Assembly: GCA_021800255.1 (NCBI GenBank)
Contig: JAJYZC010000032.1
Location: forward strand, 1 to 38,976
DNA length: 38,976 nt
Reading direction: 5' to 3'
DNA from: Acidobacteriota bacterium
Lineage (GTDB): Bacteria; Acidobacteriota; Terriglobia; Terriglobales; Acidobacteriaceae
Made by a program: the position numbers and the translations under genes
Notes under the pieces: generated by a model
What the model was told of the DNA's origin: nothing
The model's input: the letters and a program-made list of their open reading frames with translations, nothing else
The model's database searches: none
Shown: positions 23,911 through 32,889 of the stretch, one piece after another
How positions within the stretch are numbered: position 1 is the first letter of the stretch
Layout: each line of letters begins with the position of its first letter

Positions 23911-25869
23911 TCACCGTCCCGCCGTTCTGAAGATGAAATGGATTGAAGCCGGCCAGGCTGCCGCCCAGGGAACCAGAATGAACAGCAGAGCAGCAGCGGC
24001 CGCCGCAGCCAGCCATGCCGCGTAGGAACGCAAGTTGCCCGATTGCCAGCGCTGCAGAATCGCTCCAACGAAGGTAGCGATACCGGCCAGCAGCCAAGCC
24101 GCGCCGCCCAGGATCGCCACATCTACGATCCAGTCCAGCACGTACTCAGAGACCGCGAGCAGCGGCTTGACGCAGATGGCTCCATAGAACTCATCCACGT
24201 AGTACTTGTGGGTAAGCGTCTTGTAGCATCCAGGAACGGCCGCTGCGAGCTGCGCAGGGCGTTCCGGCTTGCGCCGGTAATACTTGTCCGCGATCAGCCA
24301 GCCTTCCAGAGCAACAAGGACAGCCACAATGCTCAGGATGATTTCAAGGTGCTCGCTTCCATGCGCTGTGGGCATCGCGCCTGCGGCAGGCGCCAGGAAC
24401 CCGCCGAAGCGTTCCATGCCGATCCAGCCGCCGCAGAGAGAAAGCACGCCCAGAATGACCATAGGCGCAAGCATGGAATTGGGGGTGGCGTGGCTATGAT
24501 GAGCAGCTTCGCTGCGCGGCTCGCCCAGAAAGGTCATGTACCACAGCCGGAACATATAGAGCGAAGTGAGTAAAGCCGTGACCAGGCCCACGCCCCAGAG
24601 GATTTTGCCGCCCACGCCGTTGTTTAGATAGGCGGCGTAAAGGATGGCGTCTTTAGAGAAGAAGCCGGCGAAGGGAAAAATTCCGCAGATGGCCAGGACC
24701 GCTGCGGTCATGGTGGCGAAGGTGACGGGCATCTTCTTCCACAGGCCGCCCATCTTGCGCATGTCCTGCTCGCCGCCCAGCGCATGAATGACGGCGCCGG
24801 CGGCCAAAAAGAGCAGCCCCTTGAAGAAAGCGTGCGTCATCAGGTGAAAGATGGCCGCAGAATAGGCCGCGACGCCGCAGCCCAAAAACATGTAGCCAAG
24901 CTGCGAGATGGTGGAGTAAGCGAGCACGCGCTTGATGTCGTTCTGCACCAGTCCCATGGTGGCGGCGAAGAAGGCCGTGGCCGCGCCCACGATGGCCACC
25001 ACCCCCAGCGCGAAGGGCGAGCGGTCAAAGAGAAAGTGCGTGCGCGCGATCATGTAAACGCCGGCCGTGACCATGGTGGCGGCGTGGATGAGCGCGGAGA
25101 CCGGCGTAGGGCCCTCCATGGCGTCGGGCAGCCAGATGTAGAGCGGAAGCTGCGCGCTCTTGCCGGTGGCGCCCAGCAACAGAAAGAGCGCAATGGCAGT
25201 GAGAACGCCACCGTGCCAGGCGGGGCTCGTGGCCAGCTTAGCTGCAACCCCGCTGAAGCTGAGCGTGCCGAAGTTGGCCAGGATCAGAAACAAGCCGATC
25301 AGAAAGCCGAAGTCGCCGATGCGGTTGACGAGGAAGGCTTTTTTGCCGGCGTTGGCGGCCGAGGGCTTGTAAAACCAGAAACCGATCAGCAGATAGGACG
25401 CAAGGCCAACCCCCTCCCACCCGATAAACATCAGCAGGGCATTGCCGGCCAGGACCAGCGTGGTCATGAAGAAAAGGAAGAGATTGAGGAACGAGAAATA
25501 GCGCGCGTAGCCGGGGTCGTCGTGCATGTAGCCCACGGAGTAAATGTGAATGAGCAAGCCGACGCCGGTGACCACCAGCAGCATCACCATCGAGAGCTGA
25601 TCGAGGACGAAGCTGAATCCCACGTGCAGCGCGCCCACGTTGATCCAGCCCACCGGGCAGGTTTCCACATAAGGCAGGGAAGCGTAGGCGGGGGCGAAGC
25701 CGAGCAGTCCGCGCGCGGCGTTCACGGCCACGGCGAAGGAAACCAGCGGAGCGGCTAGACCGATGGTGGTCGCCAACCACTTCGGGAACCGGCGGCCGAA
25801 GACTCCGTTGAGCAGAAAGCCGGCAAACGGCAGCAGCGGAATCAGCCAGAGATAGAGGGATCCGTTCAT
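23911..25869 (-). CDS. nuoL: NADH-quinone oxidoreductase subunit L
   Basis: This 652-residue subunit is the distal antiporter-like proton pump of complex I and carries the long lateral helix at its C-terminus. It shows [60 protein letters not shown] and [19 protein letters not shown], all typical of NuoL/ND5. Length fits the family (about 610-660). Its start overlaps the nuoK stop by four bases. Confidence 0.97.
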   Translation of the reverse strand: MNGSLYLWLIPLLPFAGFLLNGVFGRRFPKWLATTIGLAAPLVSFAVAVNAARGLLGFAPAYASLPYVETCPVGWINVGALHVGFSFVLDQLSMVMLLVVTGVGLLIHIYSVGYMHDDPGYARYFSFLNLFLFFMTTLVLAGNALLMFIGWEGVGLASYLLIGFWFYKPSAANAGKKAFLVNRIGDFGFLIGLFLILANFGTLSFSGVAAKLATSPAWHGGVLTAIALFLLLGATGKSAQLPLYIWLPDAMEGPTPVSALIHAATMVTAGVYMIARTHFLFDRSPFALGVVAIVGAATAFFAATMGLVQNDIKRVLAYSTISQLGYMFLGCGVAAYSAAIFHLMTHAFFKGLLFLAAGAVIHALGGEQDMRKMGGLWKKMPVTFATMTAAVLAICGIFPFAGFFSKDAILYAAYLNNGVGGKILWGVGLVTALLTSLYMFRLWYMTFLGEPRSEAAHHSHATPNSMLAPMVILGVLSLCGGWIGMERFGGFLAPAAGAMPTAHGSEHLEIILSIVAVLVALEGWLIADKYYRRKPERPAQLAAAVPGCYKTLTHKYYVDEFYGAICVKPLLAVSEYVLDWIVDVAILGGAAWLLAGIATFVGAILQRWQSGNLRSYAAWLAAAAAAALLFILVPWAAAWPASIHFIFRTAGR

Positions 25870-26186
25870 AGCTTCATCAGGTCGATACGGTCCACGGCCA
25901 GCGTAGCGCGGGCGCGAAAGACGGCGATGATGATGGCCAAGCCCACGGCAGCTTCAGCCGCGGCGACCATCATGACAAAAAAGACAAAGATCTGGCCCTT
26001 CACCGCGTGCCACTGATGGGCGAAGGCCACAAAGGATAAATTGACGCCGTTGAGCATCAGTTCGATGGACATGAAGACGGTGATGAGGTTGCGCTTGATG
26101 AGAAAGCCGACCACGCCCAGCGAAAACAGCGCGGCGCTCAGCAGCAGATACCAGGAGAGAGGAACGGCTTGGTGCAGAAAGTTCAT
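25866..26186 (-). CDS. nuoK: NADH-quinone oxidoreductase subunit K
   Basis: This 106-residue, three-helix subunit (ND4L) lies in the proton path next to NuoJ. The second helix carries the conserved glutamate in [19 protein letters not shown]; the third reads [27 protein letters not shown] with its own glutamate. It overlaps nuoJ and nuoL by four bases each. Confidence 0.96.
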   Translation of the reverse strand: MNFLHQAVPLSWYLLLSAALFSLGVVGFLIKRNLITVFMSIELMLNGVNLSFVAFAHQWHAVKGQIFVFFVMMVAAAEAAVGLAIIIAVFRARATLAVDRIDLMKL

Positions 26187-26713
26187 TCCGCGGCCGTCCT
26201 TTCCCGGTTGCCGGAGGGCTCATCGGGGTCGCGGCGGGCCAGAACCACAGCGCCGAGAATGGCGATGAGGACGAGCACCGAAGTGACTTCAAAGGGCAGC
26301 AGCAATGCGTGGAAGAGGACGCGGCTGAGATCCTGGGTGGAAGTGATGCCTTGATTCAGAGCGGCCGCGCCCAGGCCATGCGCGCGCAGGATCAGCGTGG
26401 CCAGCACCGCCAGGAGAGCGGCGACAGCCGGGAAGCCCACGATGCGCGCGGCGCGGCTGCCCAGGGTGCGCTCCTCGCGGCCGGCGTTGAGCAGCATGAC
26501 CACGAAGGTAAACAGCACCATGATGGCGCCGGAGTAGACGATGATCTGCGCGGCGGCCAGAAACTCCGCGCCTAGCAGCAGATAGAGAACGGCCAGCGAG
26601 GTCATCACCACGATCAGCGAGAGGGCGCTGTTGATGGGATGGCTCTGGAGAAGGAGATTGATCGCTCCGGCGAGGCAAAGTCCGGCAAAAAGGAAGAACA
26701 GGATCAGATGCAT
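26183..26713 (-). CDS. nuoJ: NADH-quinone oxidoreductase subunit J
   Basis: This 176-residue, five-helix subunit (ND6) has [17 protein letters not shown] [20 protein letters not shown] near the start and the family-typical [27 protein letters not shown], with the pi-bulge helix that changes shape during turnover. Unlike other junctions in this operon, 157 non-coding bases separate it from nuoH. This is where nuoI normally sits. Confidence 0.96.
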   Translation of the reverse strand: MHLILFFLFAGLCLAGAINLLLQSHPINSALSLIVVMTSLAVLYLLLGAEFLAAAQIIVYSGAIMVLFTFVVMLLNAGREERTLGSRAARIVGFPAVAALLAVLATLILRAHGLGAAALNQGITSTQDLSRVLFHALLLPFEVTSVLVLIAILGAVVLARRDPDEPSGNRERTAAE

Positions 26714-26870
26714 CGTTCCGCCGCTTACGGGCTGGAGCCGGTTTTAAAAAACCGGTCAGTTAGGGGGAAGGACGATTGGGCCAATCGATCAGGCCCTTAC
26801 GCAATTCCTCATTGTAAACGAACGCAGCGCAAAAATGCGCGCACTCTGCGGTGTTTTGCAAGCGGCGCGT
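26714..26870 (-). other. nuoH-nuoJ gap at the usual nuoI position, with an 18-bp palindrome
   Basis: In the standard nuoA-N order nuoI lies here. The 157 bases encode no CxxCxxCxxxCP ferredoxin motif in any frame. A perfect palindrome, CCGGTTTT (26738-26745) with AAAACCGG (26748-26755) and two bases between, lies 25 bases before the nuoJ start. It could be a processing site or attenuator. Confidence 0.6.
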
Positions 26871-27917
26871 CTAGCGATACGCAAGCCAAAGACTCGTCCC
26901 CACAATGTTGAGGATGGCGAGGGGCATCAGCACCCGCCAACCGAAGTTCATCAACTGGTCGTAACGGAAGCGGGGCAAAGTCCCCCGCACCCAGATGTAC
27001 AAAAAGAGAAAGCAAAAAACCTTGGCCACAAACCAGAAAATGGGCACCAGGGCCTGGACAAAGATGTTCTGCGGCGGTGGAATGAGGTCGCCGAAAGGGC
27101 TGGTCCAGCCGCCGAAGAAGAGCAGCGTAGCCACGCAGCCCACGTTAATCATGTTGGCGTACTCGGCCATGAAGAACATGGCGAATTTCATGGAGCTGTA
27201 TTCGGTGTGATAGCCGCCGGTGAGCTCGCTTTCGGCCTCGGGCAGGTCGAAGGGCGAGCGGTTGGTTTCCGCGTAGGCCGCCATCAGGTAGATGAAGAAG
27301 GCCAGGAACTGGAATCCGCCGAAGACATTCCATGTGGCGATGCCTTTGGTGGCCTGCTGCTCGACGATGGTGCGCAGGTTGAACGATCCGGCGCGCAGCA
27401 CCACGCCCACCAGCGAAAGGCCCAGGGCCAGCTCGTAGCTGATTAACTGCGCCGAGGAGCGCAGCGCGCCGAGCAGCGAGTACTTGTTGTTCGACGACCA
27501 TCCGGCCAGGGCAATGCCGTAGACGCCAATCGAAGTGACGCCCAAAATGACCAGCAGGCCGATGTTGACATTGGAGATTTCAAAGAGATCCAGGCCGTGC
27601 GGGCCGATGCCGGGCGCGCCGAAAGGCACTACGGCGATGGAGATAAGCGCGCAGCCCAAAGCGATGATAGGCGCCAGCAAATAGAGCGGCCTGTAGACGC
27701 CGGTGGGGATCAGATCCTCCTTGAGGAAGGATTTGGCGCCATCGACCAGCGGCTGCAACAGGCCGAACGGTCCGACGCGGCTGGGCCCCCAGCGGTTTTG
27801 GATGCGGCCCACCACCTTGCGCTCCAGCAGTACGGTGTAGGCCACGCCCAGCAGCATCACCACCGTCACCACGGCGACCTTGAGCAGGCTCCACAGAAAA
27901 AATGCGAGGATCGTCAC
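26871..27917 (-). CDS. nuoH: NADH-quinone oxidoreductase subunit H
   Basis: This 348-residue membrane subunit (ND1) forms the quinone channel at the junction of the membrane and peripheral arms. Hallmarks are YTVLLERKVVGRIQNRWGP, GLLQPLVDGAKSFLKED and AETNRSPFDLPEAESELTGG followed by YHTEYSS. The start codon is GTG 27917, with AGGAG seven bases upstream. It follows nuoG after 66 bases that contain a strong hairpin. Confidence 0.96.
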   Translation of the reverse strand: MTILAFFLWSLLKVAVVTVVMLLGVAYTVLLERKVVGRIQNRWGPSRVGPFGLLQPLVDGAKSFLKEDLIPTGVYRPLYLLAPIIALGCALISIAVVPFGAPGIGPHGLDLFEISNVNIGLLVILGVTSIGVYGIALAGWSSNNKYSLLGALRSSAQLISYELALGLSLVGVVLRAGSFNLRTIVEQQATKGIATWNVFGGFQFLAFFIYLMAAYAETNRSPFDLPEAESELTGGYHTEYSSMKFAMFFMAEYANMINVGCVATLLFFGGWTSPFGDLIPPPQNIFVQALVPIFWFVAKVFCFLFLYIWVRGTLPRFRYDQLMNFGWRVLMPLAILNIVGTSLWLAYR

Positions 27918-27936
27918 GTTCGTTCTCCTGAGCGGA

Positions 27937-27961
27937 GCCGCTCGCGCATTTTGCGAGCGGC
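27937..27961 (-). other. Strong hairpin between nuoG and nuoH
   Basis: GCCGCTCGC (27937-27945) and GCGAGCGGC (27953-27961) form a perfect 9-bp GC-rich stem with a 7-base loop, about 20 bases before the nuoH GTG start. It has no U-run. It could stabilise or process the mRNA between the peripheral-arm and membrane-arm genes. Confidence 0.45.
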
Positions 27962-27983
27962 GCAGTCGAGGGAGCTGCGGTTG

Positions 27984-30326
27984 CTAATCCGCCGCCGCTG
28001 CTGCATGTTCGCGCTCCTGGTGCCGCTCCAGTTCGTTCAGTCCGCGGCAGTAACGGCCCAACGTCGCGGAGGTAAATAAGCCATCGTGCGCGGGAACGAT
28101 AAGGTCCGCTCCGGCCAGAGCCGCAACCGGAACAAATCCCGGTCCCGATCCCGGCTCGGTGCGCACATCGTTGCCGCCAAAAAGATTGATCCTGTTCAGT
28201 GTATAGCCGGGGATCAGGCGCTCCATCTCGTCGAGCACCGCAAAGGGATCGAAGGGACTCAATCGGGGTTCCAGTCCGTGGGCCTCCAGCCAGACCGCAT
28301 GGCGGTCGGCCTCGCCCGACTGCACGCCGCGCGACTGGCCTAGATCGGCGCTGACGCCGCCACGGCCAAAGGGAACCAAAGTCTTCACGTCTGCGCCCAT
28401 GGCGCCGGCCAGCCGCACCAAAATCTCAAAATCCGGTTTGACGCCGGGACGGTCGGCCGCCTTCACAACCATTTGCAGGTCGCCATAGGTGTTGGTGACC
28501 GTGCCCGGCTTCTCGTAAAGGCTGGCGGCGGGGAAAACCACATCGGCGAGCGCCGCAGTCTCGGTGAGAAAGAGATCCTGGACGATGAGGAACGTATGCT
28601 GGAGGGCGGCAGGGTCCAGCTTGAAACGGGGAATCGGATTGGCTCCAACCACGAGCAATGCGCCTAATTCGTTCTTGCCGGCTGCGGCCAACATCTCAGG
28701 CAGGGCCATGCCAGGCGCGGCGGCAAGGCCGGAGTATTCGGCGAAGGCGCCGGGCGCCGTGACGGGAACGTAGCCGGGAAGCAGGTCAGGGAAGAGACCC
28801 ATGTCGGCTGCGCCGCGCGAGTTTGCGTGGTCGCCGAGATAGGCAAACCGGACGTTTCCGCGCTTCAGACCCCAGGCCACGAGGCTCTCAACGTCGGCGC
28901 CGCGCAGCTCCGCGCCAAAGATCACCACCAGCGATTCCTCGGCGAGGATGGCCTTGGCGAAGCTCGAGGATCCGGCTTCGAGGAAGCCGGTCAGGCTGGC
29001 ATAACCACCGGCGGGAATCTTCTGCGTGGCCGTGGCCTGGCGGACGAGCTTGATGGGCTTGTCGTTAGCGATATAGAGCCGGGCCTTGCTCAGGCGCGCA
29101 TCTGCGCGCAGCGCCCAGGCCAGCATCGGGTGCTCGTCGGTTGGATTGCCGCCTACCAGCAGGATGGCCGGAGCGAATGCGATCTCGCGCAGGCCGGCGG
29201 TTTTGCCGGTGTGCCCGGCCAGGGCGCGGGCAAAGGCCGCGTAATCGGTGCTGCGCTCGTGGTCGATGTTGTTAGTGCCCAGAACCGTGCGCGCGAACTT
29301 TTGCAGCAGGTAGTTCTCTTCGTTGGTGGTGCGGTTGGAGCCGGCGACGCCGATGGCTGCGCCTCCGCGCGCGTTGCGAATCTCCTTGAGCTTAGCGGCC
29401 GCCGTGTGCAGCGCGTGCTCCCAAGAAGCCGGTTCCAGCTTGCCCTGGGCGTTGCGCACCAGCGGGGTGGTCAGGCGCTCTTCGCTGTTGACGAAGTCGA
29501 AGCCGAAGCGGCCCTTGGCGCAGAGAAAGTCGCCGTTGATCCCGCTCTTGTCGCGGTTGTCGGCGCGGATGATCGCGGCGCCCTCGTGGGTTTGGCGCAC
29601 GCCCAGAGTAACCTTGCAGCCGTCGGCGCAGTGCGTGCAGATGGTGGAGACGTGGTTCATCTCCCAGGGCCGCGTCTTGTAGCGGTAGCTGCCGCTGGTG
29701 AGCGCGCCTACGGGGCAAACGTCGATGCACATGCCGCACTGCTCGCAGTCGAGATGGTTGCCCACTCCATTTTTTCCAATTTCGTTGGGGACAATGACGG
29801 AGTTCACGCCGCGGTTCTGGATGCCCAGCGCCCACACGTCCATGCCCTCGCCGCAGACGCGCACGCAGCGGTAGCAGAGGATGCAGCGCGGTCGGTCGTA
29901 GAAGACCGCAGGCGACCACTGCTGCTCGTCGCGGTGATTCTTGGCCTCTGCATAGAGGCTTTCGCCGGCGCCGTACTTGAAGGTCATGTCCTGCAGCTCG
30001 CACTCGCCGCCGGCGTCGCAGACCGGGCAGTCCAGCGGATGGTTGCCGAGCACGAGCTCAAGCATGGCCTTGCGCGACTGCACAACCTCCGGCGTATCGG
30101 TATAGAAGACCTGGCCCTCGGCCACCTGGGTGGTGCAAGCGGTTTGCAGCTTGGGCACCTTTTCCTGGCGCACCAGGCACATGCGGCACGCGGCCTGTAA
30201 CGACAGGCCGGGATAGTAGCAGAAAGCCGGTATCTCGATGCCCGCCCTGCGGCAGGCGTCAATGAGCAGCGTCCCCGCGGGAGCGGTGAGCTTCTTTCCG
30301 TCGACTGTGAAGGTTACGTCGGGCAT
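27984..30326 (-). CDS. nuoG: NADH-quinone oxidoreductase subunit G
   Basis: This 780-residue peripheral-arm subunit carries most of the iron-sulfur chain. In order: an N-terminal [2Fe-2S] ferredoxin domain (CYYPGLSLQAACRMC), the His-Cys3 cluster motif HPLDCPVCDAGGEC, two [4Fe-4S] motifs (CILCYRCVRVC and CEQCGMCIDVC), a further motif CTHCADGC with CAKG matching the N7-type site, and then a molybdopterin-oxidoreductase-like domain without cofactor. ATG 30326 is chosen because MPDVTFTVDGKKLTAPAG starts the ferredoxin domain and is preceded by GAGGAAA. That site overlaps the hicB stop (TGAGG), so nuoG translation is tied to hicB. Its first 29 codons are repeated 600 bp upstream. Confidence 0.96.
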   Translation of the reverse strand: MPDVTFTVDGKKLTAPAGTLLIDACRRAGIEIPAFCYYPGLSLQAACRMCLVRQEKVPKLQTACTTQVAEGQVFYTDTPEVVQSRKAMLELVLGNHPLDCPVCDAGGECELQDMTFKYGAGESLYAEAKNHRDEQQWSPAVFYDRPRCILCYRCVRVCGEGMDVWALGIQNRGVNSVIVPNEIGKNGVGNHLDCEQCGMCIDVCPVGALTSGSYRYKTRPWEMNHVSTICTHCADGCKVTLGVRQTHEGAAIIRADNRDKSGINGDFLCAKGRFGFDFVNSEERLTTPLVRNAQGKLEPASWEHALHTAAAKLKEIRNARGGAAIGVAGSNRTTNEENYLLQKFARTVLGTNNIDHERSTDYAAFARALAGHTGKTAGLREIAFAPAILLVGGNPTDEHPMLAWALRADARLSKARLYIANDKPIKLVRQATATQKIPAGGYASLTGFLEAGSSSFAKAILAEESLVVIFGAELRGADVESLVAWGLKRGNVRFAYLGDHANSRGAADMGLFPDLLPGYVPVTAPGAFAEYSGLAAAPGMALPEMLAAAGKNELGALLVVGANPIPRFKLDPAALQHTFLIVQDLFLTETAALADVVFPAASLYEKPGTVTNTYGDLQMVVKAADRPGVKPDFEILVRLAGAMGADVKTLVPFGRGGVSADLGQSRGVQSGEADRHAVWLEAHGLEPRLSPFDPFAVLDEMERLIPGYTLNRINLFGGNDVRTEPGSGPGFVPVAALAGADLIVPAHDGLFTSATLGRYCRGLNELERHQEREHAAAAAD
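30241..30326 (-). repeat. nuoG 5'-end repeat, intact copy
   Basis: These 86 bases match 30841-30926 with 8 differences (78 of 86 identical) at an offset of exactly 600 bases. The similarity starts sharply at the ATG and ends after codon 29. Four of the eight changes are silent; the other four fall in two codons and give conservative Lys/Arg swaps. Confidence 0.9.
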
Positions 30327-30334
30327 AAGTTTCC

Positions 30335-30640
30335 TCAGGCTGCCCTCGTTGCTTTCTTGGGCGAGAGCCGCTGCGGCATCGGTATTTGGAGCCATTCGAC
30401 GTAATAGCGCGGCTTCTCTCCCTTTGCTCGCGGAGAGAAATCGAAACGCGTAGTTGCGGGTTCGGGAACCGGATCGCGATCGGACGCCAACCATTTCAAG
30501 TGCGATTCGACCGCCTCAAGGTAACGGCGTCTTGTCTCATCCAGTGTTGGTCCAACCGCGAAGCAGCCAGGAATGTCTGGCGCAGACGCTCCGAAGCTCG
30601 ACTTCCCGATCTCAAAAACGACCAAAAACTCTTTCTTCAT
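30335..30640 (-). CDS. hicB: HicB-family antitoxin
   Basis: This 101-residue protein is the likely antitoxin partner of the HicA toxin. It has the partial RNase H-like HicB fold: FLVVFEIGKSSFGASAPDIPGCFAVGPTLDETRRRYLEAVESHL (about residues 5-48). No clear C-terminal ribbon-helix-helix or HTH DNA-binding domain is visible, so self-repression is uncertain. It overlaps hicA by four bases and lies after the toxin, the usual hicAB order. Its stop lies eight bases before nuoG and contributes to the nuoG ribosome site. Confidence 0.88.
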   Translation of the reverse strand: MKKEFLVVFEIGKSSFGASAPDIPGCFAVGPTLDETRRRYLEAVESHLKWLASDRDPVPEPATTRFDFSPRAKGEKPRYYVEWLQIPMPQRLSPKKATRAA

Positions 30641-30822
30641 TTCAATCCTGCCTGTTTGAGCATTGCGCTCAGGGTTCCTGGCGGAATATCGTCGTTTGGA
30701 TGTCCCGCTACTGTCACTTTACCCGGTTTCGATAGATGAACCCATTGCTGGTGGCTACCTTGCTGACTCTTCAGTTTCCAGCCGTTGTCTCGCAGCAGCC
30801 GCGTGAATTCTCTGAATTTCAT
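30637..30822 (-). CDS. hicA: HicA-family mRNA interferase toxin
   Basis: This 61-residue protein matches HicA toxins, small double-stranded-RNA-binding-fold enzymes that cleave mRNA. The catalytic histidine is H24 in QQGSHQQWV. The C-terminal half, VTVAGHPNDDIPPGTLSAMLKQAG, is the family signature. Its ATG overlaps the stop of the truncated nuoG copy (ATGA), so ribosomes translating that 35-codon frame could re-start on hicA. The toxin is therefore embedded in the complex I operon. Confidence 0.92.
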   Translation of the reverse strand: MKFREFTRLLRDNGWKLKSQQGSHQQWVHLSKPGKVTVAGHPNDDIPPGTLSAMLKQAGLK

Positions 30823-30926
30823 GGCGCGTTCTTTTTAAAGCCGGCTTTGCGGCAGGCGTCAATGAGCAGCGTCCCCGCAGGCGCGGTGAGCTTTCTTCCG
30901 TCGACGGTGAAGGTTACGTCGGGCAT
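30819..30926 (-). pseudogene. Truncated second copy of the nuoG 5' end (35 codons)
   Basis: Reading from ATG 30926 gives MPDVTFTVDGRKLTAPAG and on to residue 29, nearly the same as the start of NuoG (Lys11 to Arg, Arg27 to Lys), then six unrelated residues and TGA. The stop overlaps the hicA start by four bases. No iron-sulfur ligands are included, so it cannot act as NuoG. It may serve as a translated leader for hicA. It is too short for normal gene finders. Confidence 0.88.
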
Positions 30927-30939
30927 TTTCCGGTTTACG

Positions 30940-31011
30940 TTCCCCCAGGGGCTAAAGCCCCGATCGCTTTCATTTACATTCGGCACGGCTAAAGCTGTGC
31001 CCTTTCAAAAC
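30940..31011. repeat. REP-like double-hairpin element
   Basis: Two hairpins with the same TAAA loop lie 20 bases apart: GGGGC-TAAA-GCCCC (30948-30961) and GGCACGGC-TAAA-GCTGTGCC (30982-31001), preceded by CCCCCA and followed by CCTTTCAAAA. I recall similar 'ggggctaaagcccc...ctttcaaaac' elements scattered between genes in acidobacterial genomes; this is from memory, not a search. It lies between nuoF and the truncated nuoG copy. Confidence 0.65.
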
Positions 31012-31030
31012 ATTGATATCTTCACGCTAT

Positions 31031-32347
31031 CTACACCACCGTCAACTGCGGCACGCCTTGCCGCGCATACGGGCAGGGCTTTCCGTTCAAGTGATCCTCA
31101 AACTCCTTGCGAAACTTTTTGACAAACGCGATGGTCGGCATGGCTGCCGCGTCGCCCAGCGGGCAGAAGGTGCGCCCCAGCATGTTTTCTGCCAAATAGC
31201 GGATGTTGTCGATGTCCTCGGCTCTGCCGAAGCCGGCATGAAAGCGCGTGAGCGACTTCTTGAGCCAGTCAGTGCCTTCGCGGCAGGGAATGCACCAGCC
31301 GCAGCTCTCATGCTGGTAGAAGCTGATGGTGCGCAGCGCAAACTCGACCATGCAGGTCTGGTCGTCGATGACCACCACGCCGCCGGAGCCGAGCATGGAG
31401 CCGGCCTTGCCCACCTGGTCGAAGTCCATGCCAAGCGTTTCAATCTCTTCGGGCAGCAAAACCGGCGTGGACGAGCCGCCGGGAACCACAGCTTTTAATG
31501 TGCGCCCGCCACGAATGCCGCCGGCTACCTCGTAGATCATCTTCTTCAGGTTGTAGCCCAGGGGCAGCTCGTAGACGCCGGGGCGCTCGACGTGGCCGCT
31601 CAGGCAGAACAGGCGCGTGCCGCCGTTGCGCGGCGTGCCCACGGCGGCGTAAGCCGCGGCGCCCATCTCGATCACGTGGGGCACCGAGGCGATGGTCTCA
31701 GCGTTGTTGATGACCGTGGGTCCGCCATAGAGGCCGACCACGGCGGGAAACGGCGGGCGGATGCGCGGAATGCCGCGCTTGCCTTCGAGCGACTCCATGA
31801 GCGCCGACTCTTCACCCACCTCGTAGGCGCCCGCTCCGGTCTGCGTGATGACCTCGAACTCGACGCCGGAGCCGAAGATATTTTTGCCGAGGAAGCCCTT
31901 CGCATAGGCGTCGGCGACGGCCTTCTCCACGATCTTCAGCAGGTAGCGGTACTCGCCGCGCAGGTAGATGAAGCCGAGCTTGGCGCCCACGGCGAGGCCC
32001 GCAATGAGCGCGCCCTCGATCACCGCGTGCGGATCGTGGAGGAAGATCAGGTGGTCTTTGCAGGTGCCCGGCTCGCTCTCGTCGCCATTGACGAGAATGT
32101 ATTTGGGCTTGGGGGATTGCTTGGGGACGAAGGACCACTTCATGCCTGTGGGGAAGCCGGCGCCGCCGCGCCCGCGCAGGTTGGAGGCCTTCATTTCATT
32201 GATGATCCAGTCCGGCCCCTGTTCGAGGCACTTCTTCGCGGACTGGTAGCCGCCGAGTTCGATGTAGCGGTCGATGCTGGCCGCGCCCATGCCAAAACGG
32301 CGGGAAACGATCTTCACTTCGTCGGGATGGGAGACCAGGCGCGGCAT
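31031..32347 (-). CDS. nuoF: NADH-quinone oxidoreductase subunit F
   Basis: This 438-residue subunit binds NADH and FMN and holds the first [4Fe-4S] cluster (N3). Motifs are SNLRGRGGAGFPTGMKWSF for NADH, the FMN-site region GAYEVGEESALMESLEGK, and cluster cysteines in SCGWCIPCREG with the fourth in RTFCPLGD. ATG 32347 shares its A with the nuoE stop (TGATG) and has GGGAG upstream; the longer open frame starting at 32494 lies inside nuoE and is rejected. Length is normal. Confidence 0.97.
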   Translation of the reverse strand: MPRLVSHPDEVKIVSRRFGMGAASIDRYIELGGYQSAKKCLEQGPDWIINEMKASNLRGRGGAGFPTGMKWSFVPKQSPKPKYILVNGDESEPGTCKDHLIFLHDPHAVIEGALIAGLAVGAKLGFIYLRGEYRYLLKIVEKAVADAYAKGFLGKNIFGSGVEFEVITQTGAGAYEVGEESALMESLEGKRGIPRIRPPFPAVVGLYGGPTVINNAETIASVPHVIEMGAAAYAAVGTPRNGGTRLFCLSGHVERPGVYELPLGYNLKKMIYEVAGGIRGGRTLKAVVPGGSSTPVLLPEEIETLGMDFDQVGKAGSMLGSGGVVVIDDQTCMVEFALRTISFYQHESCGWCIPCREGTDWLKKSLTRFHAGFGRAEDIDNIRYLAENMLGRTFCPLGDAAAMPTIAFVKKFRKEFEDHLNGKPCPYARQGVPQLTVV

Positions 32348-32889
32348 CAGCGGCTCCCTTCCGGACGAGATGAGTCCGCATGAGCTTGGCCGCGATAGCC
32401 GTCGAGGATGCCGGGAACGAGATCGGGCTTCAGCTCGTCGTGAAAGTCGTAGTTGACTTGGATGGCCGGCGCCCACGAGCAGGCCCCGATGCACTCAACC
32501 TCTTCGAGCGAAAACAGGCCGTCGGCGGTGATGCCTTTGTGGCCGATGCCGAGTTCCTCCTCGAATCGCTCGAACAGATCGTAGGCGCCGCGCAACATGC
32601 AAGCAATGTTGGTGCAGACCTGAATGTTGTAGCGTCCGGCGGGCTTGAAGCGCAGCATGGAGTAGTAGCTGGCCACGTTGCGCACATCCAGCTCGGTGAT
32701 GCCGATGCGCCGCGCGACTTCGGCGATCACCGCGTCGGAGAGGTAGCCTACCTCGTCCTGAGCGTAGAGCAGCATAGGAACCAGAGCAGAGCGGCGGACG
32801 GGATATTTCTCTACCAGCGCATCGAAGCGCGCAGCCAGTTGCGGCGAAAACACCGACATGGTTTCAGGGCTTGTGTTTTTGGGGCTCAT
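32347..32889 (-). CDS. nuoE: NADH-quinone oxidoreductase subunit E
   Basis: This 180-residue thioredoxin-like subunit carries the [2Fe-2S] cluster N1a near FMN. Ligands are C-x4-C in VCTNIAC and C-x3-C in ECIGACSWAP. The N-terminal helical part holds YPVRRSALVPMLLYAQDEVGYLS. Its start overlaps the hypothetical gene before it by four bases, and it overlaps nuoF by one base. Confidence 0.96.
   Translation of the reverse strand: MSPKNTSPETMSVFSPQLAARFDALVEKYPVRRSALVPMLLYAQDEVGYLSDAVIAEVARRIGITELDVRNVASYYSMLRFKPAGRYNIQVCTNIACMLRGAYDLFERFEEELGIGHKGITADGLFSLEEVECIGACSWAPAIQVNYDFHDELKPDLVPGILDGYRGQAHADSSRPEGSR

Noticed and set aside
26714..26870. Remnant of nuoI between nuoH and nuoJ
   Set aside because: No ferredoxin cysteine motif or NuoI-like peptide in any frame; the gap is too short.
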